Below are positions 50,808 through 64,000 of a stretch of 64,000 nt of DNA, one piece after another (position 1 is the stretch's first letter; the number at the start of each line of letters is the position of its first letter). The notes under the pieces are model-generated. The model searched no databases and had not been told where the DNA came from. It saw only the letters and a program-made list of their open reading frames with translations. Where the stretch lies: the NCBI GenBank assembly GCA_019614645.1, contig JABWDB010000008.1, positions 62,001 through 126,000 on the forward strand. The letters run 5' to 3'. The stretch comes from Stratiolaelaps scimitus. Taxonomy: Eukaryota > Arthropoda > Arachnida > Mesostigmata > Laelapidae. The translations under genes and the position numbers were made by a program.

Positions 50808-50960
50808 GCACTTGTGTGTGGACACTGTGGACGTTCGTGGAGAAAACGAGCCTATAGCAACAAGGATAGGCATAAACCTACCGCCGGTGAATATAGACGA
50901 CCACAGATGTGTGTCGTAATAGCCCTTTGCTCGTGCCGGTTAAGCCATATGAAAATCGAA
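50808..50960 (+). pseudogene. C2H2 zinc-finger relic with conserved spacing
   Basis: The frame at 50811 reads C-x2-C, GRS, W (at the usual F), RKRAY, S (at the usual L), NK, D, RHK, P and then TAGEYRRPQMC. The spacing equals a canonical finger plus linker (C-x2-C-x3-F-x5-L-x2-H-x3-H-TGE-P-C), with both histidines replaced, the second by CCT, one base from CAT. A following half-finger with CVV, CSC and LSH-MKI may exist. It cannot bind zinc as it stands. Confidence 0.4.
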
Positions 50961-51396
50961 TTTGTTACGTGTCTCTAAATAATTACCTCCATAATATTGG
51001 CAAGGGTGAATTTCCATTTTGGACGTCAATATCGAAGGTTTCTCCCTGCCGCGTTCTGTTGTAAATTAAGATTCTGTCATTCTGATTTCTTCGCTCTAAA
51101 TCACTTTCGAGAGACAGAGAGAGAGAGGACTCAAGTTAAGCTACACTTATTTGCCAGACTGTCGCCAATTCCAATTGCTTTCTCATGAGGCACAGTTCGG
51201 AGAATGATTGTATACTGTCGACATTCATCATAACTTTCTCAATGAGAACATTTCTTAGATACTACCCTGCCACAAGTCGCCTTGTTGATCGTTGCGCAGT
51301 TTATGGTTCCAATTTTACGAAATGGACGACTTCCCGCGGAAGTTCCGGTTATGTTATTACGTCAAGCCGGGTCGACATCTCTTTCGAATTCGACTC

Positions 51397-51431
<35 letters not shown>

Positions 51432-54400
51432 GATCTAGCAGCAGTGGCCATGAAATTTTTTGGCGCTCAGCGAGTTGCTCACCGCTGGACCTCAAGACAC
51501 ATATCATGCAATAGCATACGATTGCACTATTGATGGGTACGTTAGAAACGCAACCTGCAGTGATAAAGTGATCTGTTAAAATTTTAAGGTAAATTTAAAA
51601 GTCCGTGAGGAAAAGGCATAGGAGTTATTAAAAAAGCTACGAAACAGAAAGATTATCATGATGAAATGCAAACTTGTTCTCATTATGGCAAATTTGTTCG
51701 CAGCGAACAAATAGATCTCGCCATTGACAAATAAGACTAGCACACAGGGTGCTAATTGTGAGCAAATGAACACACCCGAACCCCAAATTCATATATATTC
51801 ACGTATTCATACGACGTTTGTAATTCACGCGTGGGAAATATCATTGGTTTAGCAGAAACGAACCACCTTGTAATGGTGTTTTTTTCGCCTACAAAATAGT
51901 ACAAAATGAAGTGGACTGCATATGGCGGCATGGAAACATCTGATACCTGATGTAAAGGCTGAGGGATTTTTTCCTTGTGAGGCAATGTTAGCCCACTCAT
52001 TGATGTTCATCAGAGGCCACGTAATCTGAGGCCCTTCTTCTTTCACGCCATCCGAATAACCTTCCCTTCTATGGGCATTTCGTGTACCGCGAACGCAACC
52101 CAAGAGGGCCAGCCCTCTCATCGTCAACGAACATAATTGGCAGTTGTTATAGCTCTCTCTCTCTCTCTCTCTGGGGTCTTTTCCTCGTCGATGTAATAGC
52201 CACCAGATTCCCTTACACCCTTGCCTCTGACCCCTCGTTCGCGCTCCGGCGTTAGAATAATGTTTCCTGTTCGCCCAGCTAATGTCTCGACACTTTGCAT
52301 AAACGCCGCCACTATCGCTGGAAACGGTGAGAACTGCTTGGTGATCTCTAGCTCAGAGACCATAGGATTTGGGATTTAGTGACCCGCACATTGCAGAAAT
52401 ACGTTGCCGTTGTAAAGCAGACGCGTACTGGAATTGACCCGGCGCGGTACGATGAAATGGCCCTGAAGTGCACAATTTTTCAACCACAATACGTGATAAT
52501 TCATTCGAGGCATTACGTCGGACAACTGTAATACTAAGAAAGTACTACACTCGGTAGAAGATGTTTGCCTCTATGGCGCCGACATGGATAGGTTTGTCAC
52601 TGAACGATGTTCGTGCCAATTCGTTTGAGTTACTCACTGAACGCTTTCAAGCATTAAACACTGTAATTTACCACAGTGAAACAAAAGATGCTTTGATCAG
52701 CGATAATTCGTAACGTCGACCTGTATTTTGTTCTACACTCCGTTTTTCCGTTGACGAACTTTGTCAAACAAAGGCAGCCTGGATTCTATTTTTATACGTT
52801 TTGTTTTCACTTCTTGCAGTGGTCGCGATCTCGAATTGACGACACTTGGTGACCACATCCTGTTCCGGAGCGGCTTCGAAGCAGGCGGCACAAATCGCGA
52901 AAATCCTCTAGCGGAAATCACATTCCCCCTTCACCGACCGATAGATCCTCCTAACAGCTCCTGGCAGACCCCACCTCTCCGTTCGATGTTCTCTCATCCG
53001 CGCTGTTCTTTATCCGAGACAGTGGACGGTGGGTGTCCATTGTTTCTTAGTCCGCCACCGCGACAACGACCACCCTCAGTGAGATCGCTTTGAGACTTTA
53101 AAATTACCTCCCCTTCGGCGCAGAACCAATAGCGGCTCTAAAGTCTCCGAAACAACATCGCAAGGTCCATGTCCCTTCGAAACTGAAAGTCCAGCTTGAG
53201 TTTTCCGCAGTCTCTCCCTCTCTGTCTACCTCTGGAGTAGCAAGAGTCTTTCTGTTCGAGTTGTTCAATGCGACCCATACTCAACCCAGCCACCCCAGGG
53301 CCCCCTTTGTCGAATTCGATTTTTTACGGTATACCGATGTAAAGCGTTCAAAAATGATTGCGTTTTGCATATTATACAGATCTCCAATTTGAATTGGCAT
53401 GAAAATTAAACACATCATCCAGATGCATGTAAGGCCATGTTGCAGTGGGGCATGCTACTAAAACTGAGATTCATTCGAAAATACTTCAGGGCTACAGGTG
53501 TGTTATGTACTTGGCCTTTACTGGCTTACATAATACTTACCGCCTTTCTCGACCGTTGAAGGACGGTTAGATCAGCTATAATGTGCATATGTATTTGTAT
53601 ACAGTAAAGACGAAGTGGTACTGATAATGACAAAAACTACAATAATCAACATGTGACAGTGTGGAATGGTTGGGCCCAACTGTAATAACGAATGTAGACG
53701 ATAGTTATTCTTATCTTACACTTGCGCCATGCATTCGTCCCTATTTATATTGAATAAAATTGTGTCCTTTAATTCTCTGTGATATGTGCATACATGAGTT
53801 TCTCAATACTTTAGAATATATCAATTTTTCCCGTGTGATAATTGTCATCGTCCTGCAGTGGCACGCGTCGTCCGTGTCCACGGTATATTACTCAAATACG
53901 ACTTGTCAGTACGGAGTATTTTAAGGATCCAACAGCAGGCCGGATATCGTACACCGCTTAAGCATCATCGTCGTCCACTATCGATCTCATATGATCCCTT
54001 TGTATGCTACTCTCATGACTACATCGCCTTTCAGCCCGCTGGGGCCCTTCGATGCCCCTGCGTCTCCGATTTCCGAGTGCTCCGTCCGTTTGCTGTGATT
54101 GTCCCTCCGTTACATTTCCTTCTGTTCCAACGTCATTGGCCGCTACTGGAACTCGTTCGACTTCGTTGGCCTTCAAGCTTTTTTTTTCTATTCTCCTTCA
54201 ATTTTTCCTCTCCCTACTCTCGGGGATCTCCTTTTTCTCTTCATATGCCTCGGAACACCCCAGTCCCCGCGCACTGTCTTCGACTTCCTTCAAGCGCAAA
54301 GTATCTCTAGCCCCCCCCTACCTCAAAACGTTACTGGTAGAAGGCAGCTCGAAACAGCAACTGCTTTGTTTTGTGTCATTTTCTACTCACCCGAGACTCG

Positions 54401-54460
54401 CGGTCCCCTGCTGTCACTGGCGCCCGAACACTCTCCCTGTGCTCCCTTCCCCTGCCGCCG
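50961..54460. other. no recognised gene
   Basis: Holds an ATT tract at 51401-51430 and CT/GA repeats near 52151-52173. A plus frame at 52761-53093 has no domain and its likely splice entry would give a stop. Nothing else is supportable. Confidence 0.4.
51401..51430. repeat. ATT trinucleotide microsatellite
   Basis: Ten uninterrupted TTA/ATT units. A similar tract lies near 56070-56095. Confidence 0.9.
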
Positions 54461-54727
54461 ATGGCTCGTTATTTGATTTATTTATTATTGCTATTGTGTG
54501 CGTCCTCAGAGGCGGCCTCAGCCTCGTGGCCGGATCATCCCCGTCCTCCGCTAGGCTGGCCTGGGCTGGAGCCTTCAGATGTTACTGCCGAACACTTGCC
54601 CTCCGCCAATGGCTCGACCGCCTCCTTCATCCTACGTTTCGCCCGTGATGGAGCCGACGACCGACTGACAACGACTGCTGCCCGCCAGTCTTTACCGTTA
54701 CTTCTCTGTAGCTTGAGTTTCTTTTAG
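54461..54727 (+). CDS. possible secreted 88-aa frame with signal peptide
   Basis: An ATG in excellent context (gccgccgATGG) opens a frame starting MARYLIYLLLLLCASSEA, a textbook signal peptide with a likely cleavage site after the alanine-rich end. The rest is proline-, alanine- and serine-rich with one N-x-S/T site and no cysteines. It ends with a second hydrophobic stretch. The surroundings are CT-rich, which alone produces leucine-rich frames, so chance is a serious alternative. It may also be a first exon. No family recognised. Confidence 0.22.
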   Translation: MARYLIYLLLLLCASSEAASASWPDHPRPPLGWPGLEPSDVTAEHLPSANGSTASFILRFARDGADDRLTTTAARQSLPLLLCSLSFF

Positions 54728-55148
54728 TTTTGCATCTTCTCTCTCTCGCTCTGTCTGTCTGACTGTCTCCCTTCAGTCTCTCTGGAGCAGCGCGCCGATC
54801 GCGGCGCCACAACGTCGTACAAGTCGACGGAGCACCCAACTCGAGACAATGCCGAACGCGACGCCCGCACGCCTCCTGCTATTTCGTGCTCTTGCTTCGT
54901 TTCGTACTTATCATCGTCCCGCTCGTGGGCGTCTGTCTTCTTCGCGGCGGCAAGCGAGCCACTGGGAGGGGTTGACAGCTTCCTTTCCTTGTGTGCAAGA
55001 TTGTCTCTGTTTGGATATCGTTATCCCACCCGACTGAGCGACCGGTGGCTGCTCTCCGGCGAGTATTGCATTCAATCCTCTGCTTCGAGGCAGGCCGCCT
55101 TTCGCGAATCATTCGTATAGCCGACAAACAGGCCGAGACAGAGAGAAG

Positions 55149-55149
55149 G

Positions 55150-55180
<31 letters not shown>

Positions 55181-55184
55181 GAGA
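55149..55184. repeat. GA microsatellite
   Basis: Interrupted (GA)n tract in a GC-rich segment. Confidence 0.85.
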
Positions 55185-57861
55185 TCTAGTGAGAATCAAG
55201 TCCCCTTTGGCAGCGACCTTTGGGCCTTGGTCCCTTGCCTCTGACCGACCGCCGTCGGCTACGGAGCGGGGGAGTAACGATCCGCATCAGACGCTGCATG
55301 ATGACGACGAACGCTCAGGCCAAGAGTGACCAGTGATCATGGATAGCGAGTGAGGTCGTTGTGGACTTGGTTTGTTAGGGAATGCATAGTGATGATATTA
55401 ATAATAACACTGCCGTGTCACAAACTGTCTACCTATCATGACTATGATGGATAGCAAAATACGGCAGAGATGACCATTAGAGAACGCGTCCCATGATTAG
55501 ACCTGACTGGAAATCATTTTTATGATATGGATGTGTTAATATAACATGCATACACGGTGGTGTTCGGCATCGATATCGGTACCGAATTCTGCCTTTCGTT
55601 ATGGACTATACCTGAGTAATATATTTAGTTGCGCGTGTGCTGCGACGTACAAATTGGTTAGACGAGTCTTGGATGGTAGGTTTCATAAACGTTGGCTCAA
55701 CGCCGACTTACATGGAAACACAGATGTGAAGAACACATTCTCTAGAATTTCTGGAAATATGTTGACTTCAAATTATGCTAATAAAGAAGCTGATAAATAT
55801 ACCAACCGTTGTTGAACTGTTGTATGGTAGCTGTTACTAAAAACATCAGCTATATAACAATACATATCACTTGTGAGCATTGAAACGATCACAAGCATAA
55901 CAAAAATCTAATGTCGAACGAAAGCGGTATCTGCTAAAACGCTGCAGTTTGATAGTTAAACTTGCGATTTCGCACAACAACGACAACAATCAGTTCAAAG
56001 TGCGCGTTCCAACCTGCGTTATGTAAAAAACACAGAGGGAAAGGGTTGACGTGAAATTAATCTCCTTTCTATTATTATTATTATTATTATTATTTTTAGT
56101 ATTGTACGTCTCGCATTATACATGAGACACGTGTGTAGCGTACTTGATTGTATATGTATCATGGAAACGAATTTCATACTTGGCCACACTATCGATTGTA
56201 TATATATATGTATTAGCTTTGCTAAAAACGTCTTCATTAAGATCCACTCTGTTGGCTACTTCGGCAGCTATTTCTTCGGACGGCTCAACGATTCATACAA
56301 AACACATGTTAGAAAAAAAGGCAAGCTTACTAAATGTGTTTTTCAAAGCCGCATGCTTCGTCACCTCAACCGCGTTACACGGCTACGGGGTTTCATCTTG
56401 CCGGTTCGCGCCTCAAGGGTAGGACCCGTTGTCCCGCACTTATAGCACCAGCACCACCTCCACCCATCAGTCCCGATAGACCAGACCTAGTAGACGCATG
56501 CTGTGCAGGCCCGTTCATTATCCGTGTCGCCGGGGGGCTCGTCCGCCTGTTCCGACTGCGCTGAAAGGCCTCCCCGAACAGTTCCCCCCATCGTACCGCG
56601 TCCGCCGACCTGAAACGTAACACCGGCCGATGCATTTGGCCGAGGCTGTCCCGGCGCCGTCCACTCACAGCCTCGTCTCCAGATTCTCTCAATGGCCTGC
56701 GCGCTAACAAAATCTCCTATTTTCCACAGCAGCGAGGCAGATAAGCAGCCAGGCGAAGAGCAAACGAGTGCATCTTCACTGTAACGTTTTTCGTCGTCGT
56801 CGTCGCGACGGCGATTTTCGTTGCCGTTCTTCTTCTTCATTTCGAGTCTGTTCGCCTTTCCTCTTCGTTGACAGAAAATAGAAGGTAAGGCGTAAGGGAC
56901 ATTCGGGCAGGAGCAAACTGGCAAGAGGCGTAGAAAGGGTGGAGGAGTGTGCCATGAGAGAGAAGGCTTAAGAAACAGAGAGATAGATAGATATAGAAGT
57001 CCGGCGGGTGGCAACCATTGTGCGAAGGGATTACACACAATCGAGAAGAAGATAGAGAAAAAAAGAAGAAGGAGAGGGGATTCGATTCGGTGGGTGTCCC
57101 ACGTTACAATCTCATGAGGTCGTTCCACATCCTCTCGCTGTTTCTCGTTGTACGCTCTGCAGGGCTGGTCATGGTCCCCTGGTCTGGTCGGCCAGACGAC
57201 ACCGGCAGGCCCAGGCTATGAGCAATTCCTAACGGGGCCGGCTCCGGTTTCGTACTGTGTGACCAGTGTAAGAGCAGCTGTAGGAGTAGAAGCAGCAGCA
57301 GCCGTAGAAGTCAGCACCTCCGACTCGGCCCGAGACCGAGTGCAGACGCTTGCGGGCCGGAGGTCTGATTAAATTTGGGATTTAGTTAAAAAGAAGAAAC
57401 CCCTCAGCTTGGACCACTCGGCAACACCCGAAGCGGGTGGGTTCAGGCGAGTGCCTTACGAGCACCATGTCCGCATAGGAAACGCAAGCGATGTGTTGGG
57501 TTAAACGAACGCAAAGGGATCCAGCCGAAGGGAGGATTCACGTGAATTGTATTCGGATCTGCGTGTCAATTGGCGTTGTGTAGTCGAGACGACGAATGTA
57601 TCAACTGAGTTAAGGCGTTAACGGTGAGGTGTCGCTGACGAATTCGACAGCTCCATTACGGATATCCTCAGTGTCGACTTCTACGGCCTTCAAAGGCAAA
57701 GAAACCTGAGGTGGATTTGACAGCATAGCTCCGAACGTTTGTACTCATATTCATATGTGTACAATATGAAATGTATATGCATTGACCATAACCGGTTTAC
57801 ATAAATACTTATAGAAGTAGGTGTAACGGAACCGAGTACACCATACATACACCTGTAAAAT

Positions 57862-57883
57862 GTACCACTTTTGAAAGTGGTAC
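57862..57883. repeat. perfect short palindrome
   Basis: Arms gtaccacttt and aaagtggtac around two bases. Function unknown. Confidence 0.6.
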
Positions 57884-59828
57884 TTTTGACCGGTGTATGC
57901 GTTAGTAGGGAATGTCGCCTGTGTTGATTTTTTCGCCTTACCATTATAGTCACCTCCATCAGCGCTATCCTCATCATCAGTTACAGCAGGATGTCACGAG
58001 AGTCGCCAACCAGCGACCGCGACTTACTTAGCCCGTTCTAGCCAGTCTCTCTACCTTGGCAATTCCTCTCGTGTGAGCCTGTTTCGTTCTGCACTATCCG
58101 TCTTCGCGGCCCAATCTCGTTTGGCTATTCAGCATACCGTTCGGTCAATCAGCCGGTCGATCGCTAGTTCGTCCATGATGACGACAACGACGCTGGCGAG
58201 ATGACGGCGATGGCAACGACCTCGCAACGTGTAATCATCGTCGAAGGAAGCAATGCCATCAACGACAAGAGATGACCCTGCTGGTACACTTGACACATGC
58301 AGGGTAGTGCAGACACGCGCAGTGCCTTTGCCTTGCCTTGCTACGGTTACTTCAACGAAACTGCTTCGACCATCCTCTCTCCGAACTCTATCTCGCTTTC
58401 TCGCGCTGGCTCACAAGTGAGACCGGGCGAGACACGACACGGCGCAGCAACGATTCGTTTGTTCGATGCTTTGCTTGCTTACTGCGTAGCTGCAATCGTT
58501 TGCCTGTCGGACGCCGGACACAACCCTGCTTCTCTCCGGCAGAGAGGATCGCTGCTGAGCCTGCGAAGAACGCCTTGGTCGCTGTTACCCAAAGCGATGA
58601 ATGTGGCTAGTAGCTACGGATACACCAAGCTGTACCCCGCGGTCTGGCGACCCACCGGCGCGCCGTAGCAGACCGACACAAGCGGCAAGTCAGCGGCAAG
58701 CAACCTCAGTGAGATGCCTCCGTGCTCCCAACCCTACTCGCCAATTCGACCGCTCTTCGTCGCTCCAGAGCCACCGCCGCTGGCCTCCTACCCTTGGTTC
58801 GTGTCTCGGGCCTTTCCGGCGGCTCCAGGCTCTTGCAGCCGTCGGGCTCGGTCAGCATCTCCCATCGCATCGCTGGGCGGTGGCAGTAAGTGGCCCCATT
58901 TGTCAAGCAACCCCGCCCCGAGCCCTCTTTAGGAGTTTCCCATAAGTGGCCGCTTCGGGGGAGCGACCCACCGACCACCCGGCCGTTGGAAGCGGATGGT
59001 GTGCCACACGGCGCAGATAGGGCTTTGCGAGCCCCAAAACCCCCAGCAGCCCGAGTCCACTGCGCGCTATACCCTTGCAGAACCATATGAGACTCATCTC
59101 TCCCGAGCCGCCGTCGACGACGACTGGAGGCCAGGACTGAGGCGCGTATCCCCGCAGAGCGCACAAGAGTCGCACGCCCGCCCGCCCGCCTGCCTGCGTC
59201 CTCTTAGCCTTGACCGCGACGGTCTTCTCTTCGTTACGCCGCGGAAACGGGCCAGAGACACAGACGGGCAGCTACAACTACTCCTGCTTCGAAGAGATAC
59301 TAGTCGAAATCTTCTACTCCCCGCCGTAAAGTTTCCCTTGGACAAAACTTACGCCACCGCCTCGGCGGCTACGGCTACAGCGACGACGATGATGACGGGG
59401 ACTACTGCTATTACTGCTGTTGCAACAACTAACTGTAGCTGCAGTGAACGCTTATGAGTAGCTATGACGTGAGTGGAAGAGATGATACTGTGATATATGA
59501 ACGCATGTAACAGACGAAACGAATGCCACGTCAGTCAGTCATCCGGTAGAGGGGGCGTAGCCACCGCAGAGGCGTGTGCTGTTATTGCGTCTATATGTGT
59601 CTGTGTGTAAAGCGCGGAGGAGGGGATGCTTGGGGGTGTTTGCCTTTAAGCATTCGCTGTCGCTGCTTGTGCTACAAGTACCAGAACTGTAGATAGAACT
59701 GTGTCGCTTGTCGAGAATGGGAATGCCAGACGGGAAGTTAAACGACGGAAAATCATTGCAGCTCCAAAGTTCGATTGTGGAAGCTGTATTGTGGCACGTA
59801 AGCGAGTTTCGAGAAAGAAAGCCCAAGA

Positions 59829-59859
<31 letters not shown>

Positions 59860-60634
59860 CCGGTGAAAACGCACACGTAGCGAACAGCGCATATGATGAC
59901 TAAACATATGATGCATTAATAGACGCAGACGTCATCTGCATGCTGACTGGCGGCGATTGTCCATTGTATTATCCACCCACGAACTATTTCCTCGGTAACT
60001 ACACCTAGTTCCGACCCTGACAGAGCTATATAGTTTCGCCCATTTCTCAAATGCTCTCCAGTGATATTTCCTTTGCTTCCGTGAAATCTGAATGAGCAAC
60101 TGACCGACAAACGCCACCATGTAACAGGACTAGTCAAGTCAAGCGGTAACATTATCATCACCGGCTCACAGCATCGTTCGTTGCGGCCGGCCAGAGTGCG
60201 TTTGGCATTTCCGGTTCGTGCACATGCCACCACCTGACTCGCTTGCTATATATACTTCAGTGGCGCTGAAGCGGGCAAATGTCTATGTCATAATGTGGAT
60301 ATGACTTTGTCATAATAATGTATTGTAGATATGACACTCGCACTTTGTCAAACATCTTCTACTCGCAGCCCTTGTTGTATAGGTTCGGCGGGTACGGGAC
60401 CGCCGATCATCACAATTCCTACGAAATCTAAGCCATTGTTGTTGTTGGCGATGCGTAGATAGAAATGCAGTATATATGTCCATTATCAAGATTACAATAA
60501 CAACAGAGATAAAAGCAATAAGGGCATTTGCTTACATCCTTGCATACACAACCGTATAGTGTGTCTATTTAATGTAGCTAGCTACTATAGATAGAATGGA
60601 CATTCTAGAAGTGCCGCGGTGTTACAACCACTAT

Positions 60635-60656
60635 TGCTGCTGCTGCTGCTGCTGCT
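60635..60656. repeat. TGC trinucleotide run
   Basis: Seven uninterrupted TGC units; not inside a supported coding frame. Confidence 0.85.
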
Positions 60657-61660
60657 CGCGTTGCTGTAACTCCGACCCGATCTGGCTGATGGCGTGATTC
60701 TCCCTCCTCAGCAGTCTTCTACTCTGTATTGCCACTGAATCGCCTTCGACGAGGTCGATCGGTCGGCCCGTGCAGATGATGGGCGATTAACCGCGTGGTT
60801 GCCCCTTCGTCTTTACGCCACCGCATTATCCCAGCTACAGGGCTCCCCGATCTGGTTGCATTGTATTGCGATGTGCACGAGCGTCCTATACCACTCTGTT
60901 ATAGTATTTATCTCGAGTGGTGCTATGTGTGTGCGTACATGTATATATATATATATATATATTTCTATGGCGGTCTGTGTGTATGCGGAGGCGGGTGGGC
61001 TGTGTGATCTAAGCTGGTTGAGAATTGACCTCGTCGCGATGCGTCGCCTGCCGAAAGCAGTCTCTCCTTATTTCCTTCGTTGTTCATTCGTTGTCTCCGC
61101 CTCCGTCCGCTTAGCCCTTCTCCATCCCACTCTGATCTCCGTGCGTACAACGTCTGCATGCAAGTACAACGTCTGCTCATGCCTGTTCATCGTATGTCTG
61201 CGGTGTGTACCGCCAACGAACGTCGCTGCCACGATGGCTGTATAAATCCCATCGGAACAACGATGGCAAATGGACTAAGGTTGCTGTTGGTCGAGGCTCG
61301 CATTCGACTAAACCATATCTCTATTCTATCCCTGCTCTAGTTCGTCCCCTTTGCCTGCAATAGAGAGACGGCTCACTGTTACAGTGCAACATAGGTTCTG
61401 CTTGGCTAGCACCCCGGGATAGGGGGCGACTTCGCCCCTTCCTCTCGTCCCTCAAGTTCCTTCTGGGGGGGGGGTAGTCATACGCGCGTGTGCTGGCCGC
61501 ACCCCCAAGAGCCGGCCGCTCATGGTCGTCGTTGTCGTTGTTGCTATTCGATAAACATTCCACAAAGGGGACGAGGGGACAGAAGGAAAACATGATTAAA
61601 CGATCGTGGACGTGGCCACGTTACTTGCGCCACCCCACAGAGCTGCTTTATACGACGCCC

Positions 61661-61697
61661 CAGCAGCAGCAGCAGTAGTAACAACAACAACAACAAC
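61661..61697. repeat. CAG then CAA trinucleotide run
   Basis: CAG units followed by tagtaa and CAA units; not in a supported gene. Confidence 0.8.
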
Positions 61698-64000
61698 CAC
61701 TGACTGGAAGAGCTGTGCTTAGCATTGGTAGAGTCGGGCTGTTGGCTCGTACAGTTGAACTGAGTCACAGCGCTCATTTGCTTCTGAGTTGATTTGAGCA
61801 CTACGGGAATTGCTGCATATAGCCGTTTGGTGATCTATTGATTTCAGGCTCGCGCAATGTGTGTGCCGTATAATTACTATTGTTGAGCTCAGACGTTAAT
61901 CATATTTTGAATAGCCAGCATGAAGGTACCGCAAGAAAAAAAAAACAGTACAACGGAACATTATTACTATTATTATCATTATCATTCGCATACATTCTGA
62001 TAACTTTCTGTGTTTTTTTGAGAATCAGTTATTTTTGGGGCCATTCACAGGCATGAATGATCCTTTTTATTCGATTGCGTTATATATTGCTAGATAAAGT
62101 TGACCAACTAACTTCATAACAAAACAAAATTAACTTCATGAATAAACCAACAAGTCCAATGACTGCATCGGTTCGGACGAGCAAATACACGTATTGTATG
62201 GTGTCTTGCTGTAAATACTGCATTTTGCTGACCGTCCCGATATTTTCCGTTTAAGTCTATTTAAAGCTGTGATACTCAGCAATGGCAAAGTACCCTTGAA
62301 GTTGTCCAGTTACCAGGACATCGATCGGCAGCTCTCTCTTGTGCCTGGCGAAACGCTTACCAAAAGATGACAAGCGCCCTGCGAAGTTTCTAGTGTATCG
62401 TAGATGGGGGTCTTCCTTCCGATCGACAACAACAAACAAGACGCGACTTTCGAGCCGTCGCGTGGTCAAGGTCAGTTCAGGTGATCTATTTCGATAGGTG
62501 GTTGAGCAGGCTGCCGTGTCGCAAACTGTAGCTATCGCAGTTCATCGTCAAAAATCTACCTACCTACCCACCGATGTACATAAGTTCATGTAGTCGACCG
62601 CCAGAAGATTCGTTCGATAGAAGCTTCTACGAGTGGAAGCACGTTATTTGCCCAAGTCGAAACATAGCTCGCGACTTGTTGTAAACTCGAGCGCGAGGTT
62701 GAGGTGGGACACTTATCGTGCATTGTACACACGTCGTAATGTTAGAAAGTAGAGATAATCGATCATTAATTTAACATATCTATAATAGAAAATGTAATCG
62801 GTAAAGTTTAGCATTGTCTAAATCTACTGTTTAAATCGAAAACTTAGGTTACACCTGAATAGCATACCATGTCAGCTTCAGCGCTCATTTCAGAGGATTG
62901 GTTTTCTAGTAACAGCCTAATTCGAGCCAATCTTGTTGCCTCTGTGACTCTTGGTGACATCTCTTTCTCTCTTTATTCTCCTATATTTGTACGGTAGCTA
63001 TTTGAACCCTTGCTGGTAAGAGTTGAGATACAGCCCGTATCATCATAAGGAAAAGCCCGCCATAGACCGTATGCTTGCAACATCCGACGTAAAAGGTCAC
63101 CAGAACTTCAGCTTGACCATATCTCTTCGACAACTAGACATCGTAAAGTTGCCACGGCCTTGCCGTTAACGTTCATCGTCGGCTGAATGTTAGAAAGGAG
63201 CACTTTTTGTAATCGTCATGAAGCATATGACGCGGATTCGTGCGCTTGCCAACGAAATCATCATTCCGAGCTTAAGCACCTTTGCACGATAAACGGCAGT
63301 GGCAGTGCTGTGTAGTGTAGTAACACGAGAATCTGCCTAAACCTCTACAGTTACCATTACGGACGGGACGGGAGGCTCGGATCACTGTTATTGCAGAAGC
63401 AGCAGCGGTAGCAACAGCAACAGTAGTAGCAGAAGCAGAGACATTGCCAGTGACTGTTCTGCTCGCAACGGAGGCGAAGGCGGGCGCGGTACGCGAGCAA
63501 CTCACCTTGACGAAGTGAGTCCCGCGGGACTCTCAACCTCTCGCGATAGACTGTCTGTCGTTTCCTCTATTTCTTCCTACATCGTATGGCGTGTACAACA
63601 CAGGAACACTGAAGCTGTTTAGCAGCGCTGCAGCGGAAAAGCGAGCGGCAATGCTACCTCCCATATCGTTCCTGCTTGTAACTGGCTATGCCGCCATCCC
63701 GACCCTTGGCCCGCGATGTGGTTGTCTTTGGTGGGAGGTCTCTCTCTCTCTCTGTCAGTGAGTCTCGACCACTGCGAGCAGGCCAGGAGCGACAGAGACG
63801 ATCCTATGCTGTGCTTATGACTATTTGGAGCTAGGCTCAGACTGCTGTACATCCGCTGCCGTGCCGGCCGACAAACAACTCCGGCTGACGCCCTTCCTTG
63901 TCAGCTGAGCAGTGGGCCCACTCGTATACGGCGGCTGGTGAACCAGCGGTGCTGGTTGCACTAGCTATCTGTCTATGTAGTTCTATGTGTGTGCGCGCAT

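Larger units (their letters stand above)
54728..64000. other. no recognised gene; GC-rich, microsatellite-rich
   Basis: GA tract at 55149-55184, ATT repeats near 56070-56095, a small hairpin at 57862-57883, GA tract at 59838-59860, TA tract at 60942-60962, CTG run at 60635-60656, CAG/CAA run at 61661-61697. Numerous overlapping frames from 56.3 to 59.5 kb (for example 56487-57128 minus, 58996-59457 plus) are low-complexity and without domains. A weak zinc-finger-like frame on the minus strand at 62260-62400 (GKRFARHKREL) was not annotated as a feature. Confidence 0.4.

Noticed and set aside
52761..53093. Open plus frame after ttgcag, considered as the exon following 39563-39659
   Set aside because: Joining in phase 1 gives a stop after a few codons.
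56487..57128. 213-codon minus frame
   Set aside because: Sits in GC-rich low-complexity sequence, with overlapping long frames on the other strand and no domain.

Overview
The window is animal nuclear DNA, most likely from an arthropod. Genes are split by spliceosomal introns. TA, ATT, GA and CAG microsatellites are frequent, long stretches hold no recognisable gene, and there are decayed mariner and non-LTR elements. The best-resolved genes are two tandem seven-transmembrane gustatory-type receptors, a family typical of arthropods. A parasitiform mite or tick would fit the gene content and texture, but that is inference; nothing here fixes the species.

Layout. 1-16 kb: mostly non-coding, with a clear but hidden C2H2 zinc-finger terminal exon on the minus strand (3.5-3.8 kb), several decayed zinc-finger-like reading frames, a fragment of a non-LTR reverse transcriptase C-terminus (6.4-7.1 kb), and a plus-strand terminal exon encoding the end of a Ran-binding (RanBD1) domain (14.2-14.4 kb). 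17-27 kb: two head-to-tail minus-strand receptor genes, each of five exons. Three of the four introns interrupt the two proteins at matching positions, and the phases agree for all four; they give predicted proteins of 361 and 406 residues. The last intron of the 361-residue gene carries an internally deleted mariner. 31.7-34.6 kb: a four-exon plus-strand gene for a 451-residue probable type II membrane protein of unassigned family. 35-64 kb: GC-richer, repeat-rich sequence with only isolated pieces: a signal-peptide first exon ending in a strong donor at 39.66 kb, a possible small membrane protein at 43.6 kb, another signal-peptide-like frame at 54.5 kb, tRNA-derived SINE copies and several perfect or near-perfect hairpins.

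How things fit together: the two receptors are a local tandem duplication and would act in chemosensory membranes. The other genes show no evident functional link to them. All exon models were made by eye from splice consensus, phase and paralogue comparison; no transcript or database evidence was available.
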